From contig NC_135786.1 in NCBI RefSeq assembly GCF_051106095.1, positions 19,299,501 through 19,363,500 of the forward strand: a stretch of DNA of 64,000 bases, in the 5' to 3' direction. This document shows, piece after piece, positions 46,143-58,142 of the stretch. The position numbers and the translations under genes are program-made. The first letter of the stretch is position 1. The number at the start of each line of letters is the position of its first letter. The notes below the pieces were generated by a model. That model was not told the origin of the DNA. It saw only the letters and a list, made by a program, of their open reading frames with translations, and made no database searches. Origin of the DNA: Pogona vitticeps (Eukaryota > Chordata > Lepidosauria > Squamata > Agamidae).

Positions 46143-47059
46143 GATGGCTGGTACAAGCCCTTTAAGGTATGGTCTTTCTGAAGTCAGTATGAACAACAGT
46201 GTCTTGGGTGGCAACTAGCATTTTCAATCAGATACCAGCTTGAGTGAGCATAAACTCCCCCCAAATAATTTGGTGAATTAAGTACAATTCTTCATTGTGC
46301 CCTTATCTGTTTGTTTGTTGCCCGAATGCTTGCCTTCTAGTTATTATGATTCACTACAAGGCATAGTTCCAGATTCACAGACAACTCTCAGGGTGCTTCC
46401 GGATGGACATCTTCAATTGTGCAGTTATTCATTTTAACAGATTATTTGCATAGCAAGAAGACTGATCTACGCAGCAGTGAAAAAACACAGGATATAACAA
46501 GTGGAAGACAGTGTTGACTTAACTGGGAGTAATACCAAACAGCACATACTGAGTAGACATATTTGCAGAGTTGTGCTGTTAATTGCTATGCTACAATAGC
46601 TCTTCTGTTTCTTCCTTTCGGTGATTCAGTAGCCTTCTAATTGAGGGAATCAGCAGTGCTTTTTAGCCACCTGAAGTCCATTGAAAACCTTTTCCTTATT
46701 CTCATAATTCTTAATTCCTCTCCTTCTTCTGTTTGGCATCTAAACTGGAATCCATTCACCCCTTGCCTTTTAAACCAGAAATACAAATATTGATGCAAAG
46801 AGGAAATCAGATCACGGTGGATTGAAGGGAAATGCACACCACTGCCTTGGTTGTGATACACATACCCTTTGCTACCCTTCTACATTCCAAGAAATATATC
46901 GAAATGTTTCAAAAACTGAGAGTAACAACCCAAGTTCCTTACTGACTGTGGATCTTGCTGCTCTCTTTGTTGCTTAGAAAACCAACCCTGCTTCTCAGGA
47001 TTTGATGTTTGTTAATATCCTGTTAAGACGAATGCAATTTATAGACCATTATAAATGTA

Positions 47060-47275
47060 CCTCTATAGAACTTCTGGTGAAATCCATTATGCGAAGAACT
47101 TTTGGATTTTCCATCTTACAGCAACTTTCCTAGCAAAATCCATCCTCCCATGAACATTTGGTCTTTTGATGGTTTGCTTCAAAAAAGTGGGATTTACCCA
47201 TGAAAGCTTGCATATTATATGATTTTAAAAAATAATAATTAGTGGTCCATAAAGAAATTGTATCTATATTTTGTA
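47060..47275. repeat. Old interspersed repeat, copy 1
   Basis: Shares with 50510-50730 the order cagcaactttcctagcaaaa, tccatcctcccatgaa, tttacccatgaaagcttgca, ttagtggtccataaag. The 'catgaaagcttgcatat' motif links it to the 'accttaaagac' family at 21940-22035. Confidence 0.5.
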
Positions 47276-50200
47276 TCAGCCACATGGCTTCCTCCCTTTT
47301 CTAATTTCAGGGTTAAGATGAGGATCATTAAGATGATCAAACTGCTAGCAATACGTTCCTTCTCTATATGTCAGCCAAGAGCATGATATAATCCCCTTCT
47401 CATTTCCCTTGCGCCCTAAATTGAACATCTTTTAAAAAAAAGTTACTTCTTTTGAACTGCAGCTCCCAGATTCTCTAGTTAACTTCTGGGACTGGAAGTC
47501 TCTCAGCTATTTCTGGGGTCTGCGTTTCAAGCCCTGCTAATTTGCTATGGAATGCTCTGGGGGTCCCACTCAGCCCGAAGAGTAGGATATAAAGTGGAAT
47601 GTTTTTCAAAGTGAATAAATAAATTATACATTGTTAGTGTTGTATCTTCTGGATTGCCTTCTCTAATGTTCTCTTTACATCTGATAAAGTAGGACAGAAG
47701 AGATGGTTAGTGGAGAGATAGAAGCAGAGCGTTTCTGCCCGTCTTGCCTCTCCCTGCCATTTGGAACCTGACAGAGCTGGCGGCCTTGAAAACAGTGAAA
47801 AAAGGATTGCTTAATGAAGACAGGCTGAGCAATGCCAAGTAAGTTAGGCCTGTGGGTTTGGAAAGGATGGCCAGTTCTTGCCTCCTCAGGTGAGAGATGG
47901 GGAAAGAACTGACAGGGAAGACACAGGGGACATCTGGAAAGAAGGCTGCTGCTACAAGGAGAGACGTAACCATTGGACTTAATAGCATATAACAACAGCA
48001 CTTTTATTAACTAATTTAAGGCCCAAATGAATGAATGACCCACTGAATGATTGTGTGTCTGCACTGTGGTTTTCTGTAATTGTCGACACTACTTTTTTTC
48101 TATAATTGTCCCTGACATACATTTTTTTAAATGCCCTCTTTATTGCGTTGGATTCAGATTTAGTCATATGAAAAATCAGACCCACAGAAATAAAATTAGC
48201 TATGATTAACTTGTCCCTTTGGGTCCATTTTATTATGACAAAACCTGGATCTAACCCATTGTTGTTCTGATATATTGTGAAGAGCTTTAGGCACATTCCT
48301 GTGGGAAAGCAGCATAAAAATGAAGATACGAGTTTAGCAATTTCAGAAGCACCCACTCCAACCTTTATGTCTGCAGCCCACAGTTGACTACCGTGAATTA
48401 TGCAGTCAAGTTTCCCACATTTGGGGAATCCCAGGGGTTAGCACACTTGGAGAGCAGTAGATGAACCTCACATGGGAGAACGATCTCCATAATCATGGTA
48501 TCTCCACTGCCAGGTAACTATGCAGAGATGACTTGCTGCTATCCTGTAGATTTGAACTTTAATATTTTTTTAAAGTTAATTGTGGATTTTTACGTTCAGT
48601 ACTATTTAAACAATAAAAAGAGAGCCTGCAGCAAAATGGCCACAGAACACTTTTCATCTGCTCGAAAAGAAAAATCTTTAGTTGACATTTCCATTATATA
48701 TTCTGGGTGGTGGCATAAATGGGAGGGAAGTCATTTACTACTTTGACAGCCAAAATGCCTGAAATACTAGGGAGGTTATAGATGGGATAAAAGTTAGCTA
48801 GGTCTTTGGAAAAAGCTAGGACTTGTTTTAAGTGAGTGGCAGTAATTATGACATTCATTTTCATACAAGATTGAAGCTGACCTTCAGTAAGGAAAAGATT
48901 TATAACTCTGGCGGTGACATTACAGGGTGTTAATGCAAAGAGGCAGAGAAATGGTAGGAGCAAAGAGATTTGGTGGCTGTCGTCACTAAGGCCTAATCTA
49001 AGAGACAGGTTTTTAGGAAGTAGAATGTTGATGAACAAAAGGGAGACAGGCTGTAGGCAACAGACAGAGCAGACGGTGATGCTGTCTGGTAGATTATCCA
49101 GCAGAGGCAAAATCAGATTTTCCTGTGGAAATTAGAAGGTGGATAGAAATTGTCCAGTATGACATCTGCCATTTTGCAAATGAGTAAAGAAAAACAATTT
49201 CTTGCTTTCTACCAGAGATACTTGCCAGGGAAGTGGCGCTACCTGTGTACCGATTTTCAGCTTCACTGAAAATACAGACACTTGGGAATGGACATTCATA
49301 ATGTGACTGCAAGGATGGAAGAGGCCAGCTAGCTGAGACCAGGACTTTTTATAACCTTCAACCTGAGCTCCGCCTGCTGGTCAACCCAACTGATTGGCTT
49401 CAGAAGCATGGAAAGCTCCTCCTTTTCACAAAGCAAAGAGGGCAGTCCCAACAAGGTGACTACTACATTACTCCAGCTCTCTAGAGCCTTGCCAACAACA
49501 AAAATGGCCCACATTAAGTTAGGGACCACCATTTCTATAATGACAGCGTTACTCCAAGCGAAAGCAAATCTAGTATTGTGCTTTGAAGCCTCACTTGCAC
49601 TATTGTTGCCCTCTGTTCCATATAGCTCAATCATCCCCTGCAAAGTTTTGGAAAACCTCTCCTGCTGAAAGACAAAAACACCCTCCAGGACACCTCCAGG
49701 CCCTCCTGTATGCTCCAGGTTGAACACCCATGTGCCAGAACCTCAGGACCTTTCCTACGAAAGTTAAGCTCATTCTACTCATTTTTTTCACCTCCCATGT
49801 TATAGGAAGTATGAGAAAGATAGCTCAGATTTTGGAAGGTTCCTTTTTAAAAAAAGGTGTTCCTGTACTCATGACTGAGTTCGAAGAACAACCTGTTGTC
49901 ATTACTTGTTACAAGACGGAAAAAGTCATGTTACATTGCTAGTTGCACTTCTTGGCCTCTCTCTCTCTCTCTTTCCTTTCTCTCTCCTTCTCTTTTGTTA
50001 TCTTTTGGGTGTGAGGGAACTAGGTTTGCTAAAAGAATGCTTACAACTAGAGGAAAAACTTGTCTATATGTCTCCAAACATTTCTCAAAATGACCTTTAA
50101 AAGTAATTTTTGGAAATAACTAGAAAACCAGTATACCACATGTTATATAGCCTATGAGAATCTAGGGAAACTCGAAGCAATGTGTTTCTATTATCATCTT

Positions 50201-50509
50201 GGGAAACAGGTATTGTCTGTCTTCTTTCACTATTATTCATATAATTTTCCCCTCCCTACTCCTCCCTCTTGGGTTATTGACCGATATCCTTTATTCCTGT
50301 CACTGCTCATCGTCTTCACAATACCACCATCCTTTCGCCCACTTTTGCTCTTGCCTGGTTATCTGCTTTCTGTCTCCTGTGGGAATGTTTACAGTAGAAC
50401 TAAACATCAAACATTGGTCATAAATTACTGCACATGAGATGCAACCGCACACCCAAGACTCTTAAAGCCAATGAATGTTTTGAATGTTTTACTTGTGGAT
50501 TCTGTACTT

Positions 50510-50730
50510 CATTCTGCATTTCATTTATTCCTGGCAAAGTTCATCTTGCTGAGAACTTTATATCTAAGAGCAACTTCCTGGCAAATTCCATCTTGCCATG
50601 AATGCTTGGACTTTTGGTACTTGCTTTAAAGAAGTGGTTTGCCCATGAAAGCTTGCATATTGTATGATTTTTTTAATGTTTTATTAGTGGCCTATAAAGG
50701 TATTGCCTATTCTTGTATCTGAATATCTTA
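50510..50730. repeat. Old interspersed repeat, copy 2
   Basis: Matches 47060-47275 phrase by phrase (gagcaacttcctggcaaatt, tttgcccatgaaagcttgca, ttagtggcctataaagg), same orientation, about 3.45 kb apart. Confidence 0.5.
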
Positions 50731-51786
50731 GATTATCAAGGTTTCTCTCCTCAATTTTCACTTCTTCATATGACTCTAGTCCAGCTTTACATAAGTGTGT
50801 TCTGAATACAGATTGAAGAGTTAAACTGATAAAATGCACCATTGTCTCTGCTATAGGAAACCATTCTCTCTCTTTCCATATTCTGTCATCAGGACAATAA
50901 AGTTCTGAAGCATACCCATTTCATTAAGAACAACCCCTAGTTTCTCATGATCCACATAGTCAAAGGCTTTGCTGTAATCTATAAAGCATAGACTGGTCTA
51001 CTTCTGAAATCCTTTGGTGTTCCAGCAGATATTTGCAATATGATCTTGAGTTCCTCTTCCTTTGTAGGATCCAGATTGGACATCAGGAATTCCTCACTCC
51101 ATATAAGGTGGAAGTCTTAGTTGCAATACCTTGAGAATCCCTTTTCTTGCATGAGAGATTAGAATTCCTGTATAGTTCCTGTACTCCTTGAATATCCTTT
51201 ATTGGGTACTGGACTATATATTGAACATTTTAGTTTGTGGGTCATTGTTTTGTTTTCCATATTTCTTGGCACATTGTGGTCAGAGTTTTGATAGATTCCA
51301 TTTCTGTTGCTTGAAATAGTTCAATCAGTATCCTGTCTACCCCTAGTGATTTGATTTTTCCAAGTGGTTTCAGAGCAACTTCCTCTACATTTTCTAGATC
51401 TGCAGGTTCTTCATCATAGGAGTTGTCTCCAAAGTACTGTGTCATCATTTTAACTCTTCTGTATAGGTCTTCAGTATACTGTTCCCACCTTCTCTTTATT
51501 TTCTTCTGGTCAGATAGTGTGGTTTCCTATTGGTCTTTCGGTATTCCTAGTATAGACTTAGAATTCCCTTTCACTTCTTGGATCTTAGGGAAAAGAGATC
51601 TCTTATTTTTCCCCTTTTGTTCTCAATTTCTTTATACTGGTTATTGTAATAATTCTCTTTGCCTTTCCATGACATTGAAAAATTGAATTCAGGGTTCTGA
51701 CATTCAGTGTTGTCCACGTGTACAGTTGTCTGTTTGGTTGCTTGCAGCATGTATTGATGATGAACAGATTGCTTTGTACGACTCTA

Positions 51787-52555
51787 TTATTTATTTATCT
51801 ATTTATCTGTCTACAGTGGTGCCTCGCATAACGAGCGCACCATTTAACTACAAATCCGCATAGCGATCTATTTTTTAAGATCGCTAATGCGATTGCATTG
51901 CGATGTTTTAATGGGCAAAACATCGCATTGCGATGATCGGTAAGCGTTTCACTTACCGACCTTCGCATTGTGATGTTCCTAAAGCAGCTGATCGGTGGTT
52001 CCAAAATGTCCACCGGGTACCCAAAAAGGCCACCGCAACCATTTTCACGCAGTTTCCTTGCTTACTGAGGGCATGAAAATGGCGGCGCTATGGAGGAACT
52101 TCACTGTTTTGTTTAGCGATGTTTCCATATAGCGACGATTAATCCGGAACGGATTAAAGTCGCTATGCGGGGCACCACTGTATTTATTTATTTATTTAAC
52201 TTGTATGCCACCTACACTGGTCTCTGGGTGGCTTACAACAATTTCAATACAATAAAAAGATAAAAAGATAAAACAATTAAAATACAATTAAAAATACAAT
52301 GCTCTAAAATTGCCATCAGGACCCACAGTTGATATTATTTCAATTAAAAACTTTGTGGAACAGGAAGGTTTTTACCTGGTGCCAAAACACCAACAATGTC
52401 AGCACCAGACGAATCTCCCTTGGGAGGGCATTGAATAGTCGGGGGCAGCTGCTGAAAAGGCCCTTTGTCTACAAGGCGGCCATCTTGCCTCCTTGAGGGA
52501 TGGCTCTCTCAGGAGGGCCCCCTCGCTAGATCTTAATTGAGTCATTCTCCTGCTT
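51787..52555 (-). repeat. L2-tailed interspersed repeat, reverse, split by MITE
   Basis: On the plus strand the (TTTA)n tail is at 51787-51810 and 52183-52200, then cttgtatgccacctacactg, ctctgggtggcttacaacaa, aggttttt acctggtgcc-type sequence, and gggagggcattgaatagtcg. The Tigger-like element has landed in the tail. Sits within the old RTE. Related copy at 7980-8372. Confidence 0.6.
51812..52182. mobile_element. Tigger/mariner-like MITE with TA duplication
   Basis: Element 51814-52180 (367 bp), ends cagtggtgcctcgcataacg and gctatgcggggcaccactg, flanked by TA. Interior 'gcattgcgatg' and 'cggtaagcg' phrases shared with 15549-15982. Non-autonomous. Confidence 0.87.
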
Positions 52556-53564
52556 TATTTCTGCCCCCTTGGCCAAATTTTCTAGCAATATTTGTTTGTA
52601 CCTTGTTTCCTATTTTTGTATTCCAGTAACCAATGATTATAAACATATCTTGTTTTGTTTCCTCCATTTCCTCCTGAATGCTTGCATAAAAGCTTTCAAT
52701 TTTATTATCTTCAACATCTGCAGTTGGAGCATAGTCATGACTGTTGGCTATGTTGATACGTTTTCCATAGAGTAGCTGGTTATTTAATTGGCAATACCTA
52801 GCATTGTAACTCCTAACTTCCTGTGTTACATCTTGCCTCAGTGTTAGAGCCACTCCATTTCTTCTGAGTTTGTCATTTTCCAAATAGAACAGTTTGTAGT
52901 TGTCTGACTGAAAATATCACATTCCATTCCATTTAGTTTCATGCTTCTCATGTCCCATGTTCCAATTATGTGTGTTATGTAGCGACAGACTTTCCTTTCA
53001 CTTCTGTGCACATCAGCCACTAGACATTCTGATTTAATCTAGGTGCATCATTAGTGACAGCACTATTTGTCCTTGTCCTTTGCTTTACCCCAGTAGCTGA
53101 TTGAGTGCTTTCCAACCTTGAAGTCTAATCTTCCAGCACAATCTCCTGTTTCATTCTGGACTTGCTCATCATAGTTTTTTCAAGGTACAAAAAGTTTACC
53201 ACTGCCTCCTACTTTCAAGGTAGGTAAAGTGCAGCAGTGGTTTGCCATTGTGATCTTCTGTGCAGTTCTGTACTAACAAAAGTCAGCTTGAGAGTCACCG
53301 CTGTTGCCATGTCCACCAGTGTAATCTTTGGTTACCTATGCTGTCTGGTAGCTGCCACCTGCATCACCATTGGAATGATCTGTTCCCATCTGCTGATGTG
53401 ACCATTACTCTTGAAGATGGTGAATACATCTTAGTCTGGTGTCTCAGCTGTGACCATTCAACCTTAGATGAACTTGCTAGGTGTTTAGGTTTGTAATGGA
53501 ATCTGGCTTCCTGATGGCATTGCTCTCAGCTTCACTGACACACTCAAATCCCTTCACCGTGTTA

Positions 53565-54485
53565 AGGTTTGTGTCCAAGAAGGGGTCTAAGAATTACACT
53601 ACACTTTCATAGAGATCCTGCAGATAGGAGAAATATTCAACTTGGATCCTGGGGTCAGGATCTATAGGGCATGAATGTGATATTACCAGTATTTATTTTC
53701 AGAGGACAGGGCATGTCTTAGGAGGTCCAGAAATAGTAAGGATGCCAAAAAGAAAAAGAAATGTAGAAAAAAATAACAGGAAAGAGAGGAGATGATATCA
53801 GGAACTTGGAATAAAGAATATTGGCACAGACGCTTTCCACAAGATGCTATTTGACATCTTTTGGCAGACGATGGCTTTGTATTAGTCAGCCAATGTCTTG
53901 GATTAATGGAATATTTATTGTCTATTGCTGTATTAGGGCAGCTTGTGCTTTCAGTCATTTCAGCTTTTGTATGGAAGTATTTGGAATTTGTTAATCTAAA
54001 TAGAGCTCAACAATGAAACTGTAATATAAATGTTGTGCGCTGAGGTCATGACGAAGAATTTTCTTTCAAATCTGTAACTTTGAAGAGAACATTTAGGAAA
54101 TAATTTACCCTTGTTCTGAGCCAAATGAAACTGCTTGAGGGTCCAATATCCTTCCAGCTGGCCATCCCTGGTTTACACAGAATTGCTAGAAGAGGTACCA
54201 TATTCTAGAAATCCAGTGAACACCTTTGTGGGATATAAACAGAAGTGGCTGCAAAGCACAGTCAATAGGAGAGACTCTGGAGGCTCTGTTCAGGTCAGAC
54301 TGAACCCATGTGGACAGAAGAAGTGTCTCCAAGAGCGGAGTGGGGTGCAGTGCCAGAGTTCTTCTAGAGCCCTTGATTCTGGACATTGTGATGCAACAGA
54401 AGTAACTTTTCAAAGCTCTAGGCAGAACACATGTGTTATGAGGGCAATGATGATAATAGTGATATACAGTAGCACCCAAAATATT
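53565..54485. other. No recognised gene or repeat
   Basis: Unique. The 153-codon plus-strand frame at 54135-54596 runs into a SINE and shows no domain. Confidence 0.4.
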
Positions 54486-54603
54486 GGGTTAGGCCCCAAG
54501 AGATCTGGGTTCAAATTCTCTCTCATTCAGAAACTTTTTCCGGTCACATTCTTTCAGTCTAATCTACTCAACAGGTTTGTTGTAAAGACAAAGTAGATTT
54601 AAG

Positions 54604-55613
54604 TACAGTGGTGCCTTGGCTTACGAACTTAATCCGTTCCGGAATGGTGTTCATAAGTCAAAACGTTCGTAAGTGAAATGAGAATTTCCCATAGAAATGC
54701 ATTCAAACCCGATTAATTTGTTCCGGCTGTTTTTTGTTGTTATGTCAAGGCATGGTTTGTAAGTCAAAGCATTTGTTCCCATAGGAACTAATGCAAAATT
54801 GGTTAATCCATCCTCTACCACTAGGAGGAGAATTTTAAAAAAAAACTTAAGATGACTTATGTTAAAAAAAGGGCAGGAAAGGAGGGAGACAGAGAGAGAG
54901 AAGACAATGGGGGAGGGAGAGAGTTGGAGTCTAAAACACATGCTAAACCCACACATTTTAAACCCACGTATTTTACACCAACACATTTTAAACCAAGCCA
55001 GCACAGACCCTTGCAAAAACTTCTCTGATTTTCAAGGGAAACATGCGGAAACATTGCAAAAGCACAGAAAACAAATGGAGCAGATCAGAAATGCAAAGAG
55101 AACAAACAAAAAAAGCAAGAGAAGCATGCAAGACACATCGAAAATGGGGAAACCCCCCAAAAGCAAACAAACCACCCAAGATCCATCAGAAATGGGGAAA
55201 AAACACTCCAAAAAGCAACCAACCCCCCATCATAAATGGGGGGAAACAAAACAAAACAAAACAAAGAACCCCCCCAAAACCCATCACAGCACAGAAACAT
55301 AACTCCCCCAGTTGAAAATCACACTACAAAAATACCCAGAACAGTTTGTAAAAAGTATAAAGCAGCACTTTACCTTAGTAGGCAGCCTCCTCACATCGCA
55401 CACTCTCTAACTGCCGGGGCGAAAGGGCTACAAAGAAGCAGCCTCGTCGCCACCTACAGTTAGCTGTTTGAATTTCCTGCCCTTTCCCCCTGCCTTTTTG
55501 TGTTCGTAAGTCAAAGCTTCGTTCGCAAGTCAAAGCAAAATTATGTGAACAGAGCTGTTTCTAACTCAAAATGTTCGTGGGTCAAGGCGTTCGTAAGTCA
55601 AGGCACCACTGTA
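54604..55613. mobile_element. 1-kb Tigger/mariner-like non-autonomous element
   Basis: Element 54606-55611 (1006 bp), ends cagtggtgccttggcttacg and cgtaagtcaaggcaccactg, with TA duplications. Sub-terminal 'gttcgtaagtcaaa' phrases recur at both ends. The interior is A/C-rich, encodes no recognisable transposase and contains a degenerate tandem array (55141-55295). Confidence 0.85.
55141..55295. repeat. Degenerate tandem array, unit about 45-50 bp
   Basis: Three units each starting near aaatgggga(a) and containing runs of C, 'aaagcaa(a/c)caa' and 'catca'. The last unit has grown an (AAAAC)n run. It lies within the Tigger-like element, so open frames here are artefacts of low complexity. Confidence 0.6.
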
Positions 55614-55684
55614 GTGGCATGTGCGCTTACTTGAGCCCAGTGGAGGAAAGGTGGGATAGAAAGAGATATACACATACAGTAACA

Positions 55685-56515
55685 AAGACACATAAGTAAG
55701 CACAGCAAGATTATTTATGAGTTCAAATGTAAAGATAAAGATGTTAGAGGCACATATTAAACAGAATGAAGCCTTACATACATGCTCATATATATATTCT
55801 GTGCACATTCTAACACATATGGATTCAAAGGGGTACTGTATAAAGTTTATCATTTTTGACTTTCAAATCTTGGTGCCACTGGGAGCTTGCTATAACCAAG
55901 GCTTTAATGCTATGGTCCTTCAACTTGCTTTTGCAAAAGCAAAAGATAAAAGAATAAATGTTGCTAGTTTAGCCCTGGCGGCATCCTGGGAACAGCAGCT
56001 ATTTTGACATTTATGTGATAATCTTGTATCAGATTAAAACCCTATGGAATATCATATTTTGACCAAACCACTTTTAAGTACCACCAAGTAGCTCTGAGGT
56101 GAGAGAAATACATTCCCTAAAAATCATCCTCAACAACAGCAAAAAGCAGCTATTTCGAAGCATACATTTATCTATAATTGTGAAGTTTTCCTATACCACT
56201 ATTTCCAAATTTTCCTTCTCTTCTGGCTGGAAGGTTTTTCTATTTCTTTTTTACTGGCAACTGGGCAAAGGGAACATTTTCCTTAGATCCTTTTAAAGCT
56301 GAACAGCTGGTCATCTGTTGCTGCTACCAATGTATGGGCTCTCTCAGTTTCTGTCTCTCCTCTGAAGGCAAGTCCCTGCTGGACAGCACAATTTAGAGAA
56401 GCTTAGGAGAAGGGGTACCTAACACACAATGCAGATATGGTGCCTGTCACTACCAGGGAGAGGATGACTGCCAGATCAGCAGCATACTGTTCCCTCAGAC
56501 TTTCAGGCCAAACTC
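55685..56515. other. No recognised gene or repeat
   Basis: Unique AT-rich DNA. Nothing supportable. Confidence 0.45.
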
Positions 56516-56519
56516 AGGT

Positions 56520-56892
56520 AAGAGGATAGAGCCTTGTTGTTGATACATGCCATCAAGTTGCCTCTGATTTATGGTGACCCTAAGCATGAGTGGTCTCCAA
56601 AATGTCCTTATGTTAACAGCCTTGTTCAGCTTTTACAAACTCAAACCTCCTTTTTTTTGAATCAGTCATCCTCAAGTTGAGTTTCCTTATGCTCCTGCTG
56701 TTTTCAAGTTTTCCTAGCATTCTTTCCATCAAGTCTTGTTTTCTCACGCTCTGTCCAAAGTAGGACAGCCTCACTTTCATTGTTTTTGCTTTTAGGGAGA
56801 GTTCAGGTTTTATTTCATCGAAGGCCCAGTGGTTTGTCTTTCTGGCAGTCCATGGTATCTGCAAAGCTATCGAAACATCCTGATAACAAAAC
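56520..56892 (-). mobile_element. Old RTE-like LINE 3' end, reverse
   Basis: The minus strand encodes QIPWTARKTNHWAFDEIKPE, LSYFGQSVRKQDLMERML and FEFVKAEQGC, then the 3' terminus with ttgttgttgatacatgccat on the plus strand. Clearly homologous to the Bov-B C-terminal region but divergent, as is 15035-15395. Confidence 0.78.
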
Positions 56893-56894
56893 AT

Positions 56895-57475
56895 GCACTA
56901 TTTCAGAAGGTGGTTGACTTTCCTTTTTTTAAAAAAACAGCAGTTGGATGGCCATCTGTCACAAACTCTATTTGAAGATAGTCCTTAAATCTTACCCAAT
57001 TCTGAAGGCCTTAGGAATGGACCTCAACAGATGGGAAACTTTGACATCTGAGTGTTCATCCTGGAGGCAGGCAGTGCACCATGGCCTCTCTCAATTTGAA
57101 GAGACCCTTATCCAGTAGGCCGAAGCAAAGTGGCAGTCCTGAAACCAGCAAAATCAGGGTGCTGGACAGGGGACTGTCTGTATTTGTCTTCCGTGTGGAA
57201 GGGATGGTCACTCTCGAATTGGCCTTTTCAGCCACACTAGACGCTGTTCGAAGACCTCTATTTAGAGCATGTTAACCAAGTCTCTCAAGACTGAAGGATG
57301 CCTGCACCCAATTCTTTCCACTGTTCTACATAGGACATGATTTCCAGTCCAGACCTCTCACCATCCTAGTCACCTTTCCTTGGATTCTAGACCATACACT
57401 AAATCCACAAAGAGACACTCATTCTCTTGGCTCTTACTTGTGTCAAACTTAATTGGAACATGCAACTTGTAATGT
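56895..57475. other. No recognised gene or repeat
   Basis: Unique mixed sequence. Nothing supportable. Confidence 0.4.
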
Positions 57476-57477
57476 GA

Positions 57478-57704
57478 CCCCAAACCTCTTGCAGCCACAA
57501 GAATAAACAAACTCTATCTGGCAGCAGTAGACAAACTTTGTTCAGGAAACTTTGATCACCATTTTCTATTGAACATTGAGCATGAGGTGATCTGAACCCA
57601 GAGATGTTGGCAAGTCTTCGGGTCCAAGTCCCAACTTCAAGTCCGAGTTTTTGGTATCAAGTCCCAAGTCCAAGTTTATTCTTGTGGCTGCAAGAAGTTT
57701 GGGG
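57478..57704. mobile_element. Inverted repeat with 31-bp arms
   Basis: Arms 57478-57508 and 57674-57704 are reverse complements with one mismatch (shared core cttgcagccacaagaataaa). The spacer is about 165 bp. It could be a small DNA element or a fold-back. No target duplication found. It encloses most of the minisatellite listed next. Confidence 0.65.
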
Positions 57705-57745
57705 GCCTGTCCCAAGCCCAAAGTCTGAGTCCCTAGTCCTGCCTC
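57614..57745. repeat. Degenerate (AAGTCC)n-like minisatellite
   Basis: Repeated phrases caagtcttcgggtccaagtc, ttcaagtccgagttt, tcaagtcccaagtccaagt and caaagtctgagtccctagtc. Resembles the 'gagtccgagtcc' arrays found inside some animal DNA transposons. Confidence 0.6.
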
Positions 57746-57749
57746 TCAA

Positions 57750-58140
57750 CTCCCCATCCTTGTCTGGATCAATGCATGGGATGGGTGAGAACAGACAGAA
57801 AGATAGCTAAGTGAACTCCTCTCCTTTTCCACCTAAATCTGCATGTAGATGGATACTTTGCAGCTTATTTCTTTTCCCTGTCTTCCGTTGAGTTTATTTT
57901 CTCCTTAATGCTCTCTTAGTTGGGGAGTCGCAACCATGCATGGAGCCTCCATAAAGACTAGAAGCAGAGCTGCCAAATTGGAAGCCAGCTTCCCGGAAGC
58001 CACTTGTTATCCCATCAAATTAAGCTGCTGCAAAATGGCTTCTGCCTTCCACAACCTTCTTCTTCAAACTTGTCCAGTTTTCAAATCCCCTCATAAACAC
58101 AGAGGTGAGTTGGAGGGAAGCATATTCATCTATCTATTTG
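57750..58140. other. No recognised gene or repeat
   Basis: Unique. Nothing supportable. Confidence 0.4.
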
Positions 58141-58142
58141 GC

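Larger units (their letters stand above)
46150..50865. other. Quiet stretch without recognised genes
   Basis: The least repeat-laden part of the window apart from two copies of an old repeat (47060-47275 and 50510-50730). Open frames up to 138 codons (for example 48694-49110 on the minus strand) have no recognised domains. A CT-rich tract lies at 49955-49995. A MIR-like tail may lie near 47560-47625. Confidence 0.4.
50870..53562 (-). mobile_element. Old RTE-like LINE, reverse, carrying two later insertions
   Basis: The minus strand encodes broken pieces of an RTE protein. From the right these are the endonuclease region (LRRNGVALTLRQDVTQEV, SYNARYCQLNNQLLYGKR, then IESFYASIQEEMEETKQD, DMFIIIGYWNTKIGN). 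After a gap come the pre-RT region (ALKPLGKIKSLGVDRILIE, MCQEIWKTKQ) and a worn CFIDYSKAFDYVDHEKL equivalent near 50940-51000. The break at about 51787-52555 is an L2-tailed repeat that itself holds a Tigger-like element. Sister copy: 12035-13290. Confidence 0.78.
54490..55680 (+). repeat. MIR/L2-tailed SINE split by a Tigger-like element
   Basis: Left part 54490-54605: aagagatctgggttcaaatt (B-box-like), tttttccggtcacattcttt, tctaatctactcaacaggtt, tgttgtaaagacaaag. Right part from 55614: cttgagcccagtggaggaaa, ggtgggatagaaag, the L2-like tail. Continuity across the insertion shows it is one SINE. Confidence 0.6.

Noticed and set aside
54135-54596. 153-codon open frame on the plus strand
   Set aside because: Runs into a SINE at its end and has no recognisable domain.
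54859-55315. Lys/Pro/Asn-rich frame of 147 codons
   Set aside because: Lies wholly inside the Tigger-like element over its tandem A/C-rich array; low complexity, no transposase motifs.
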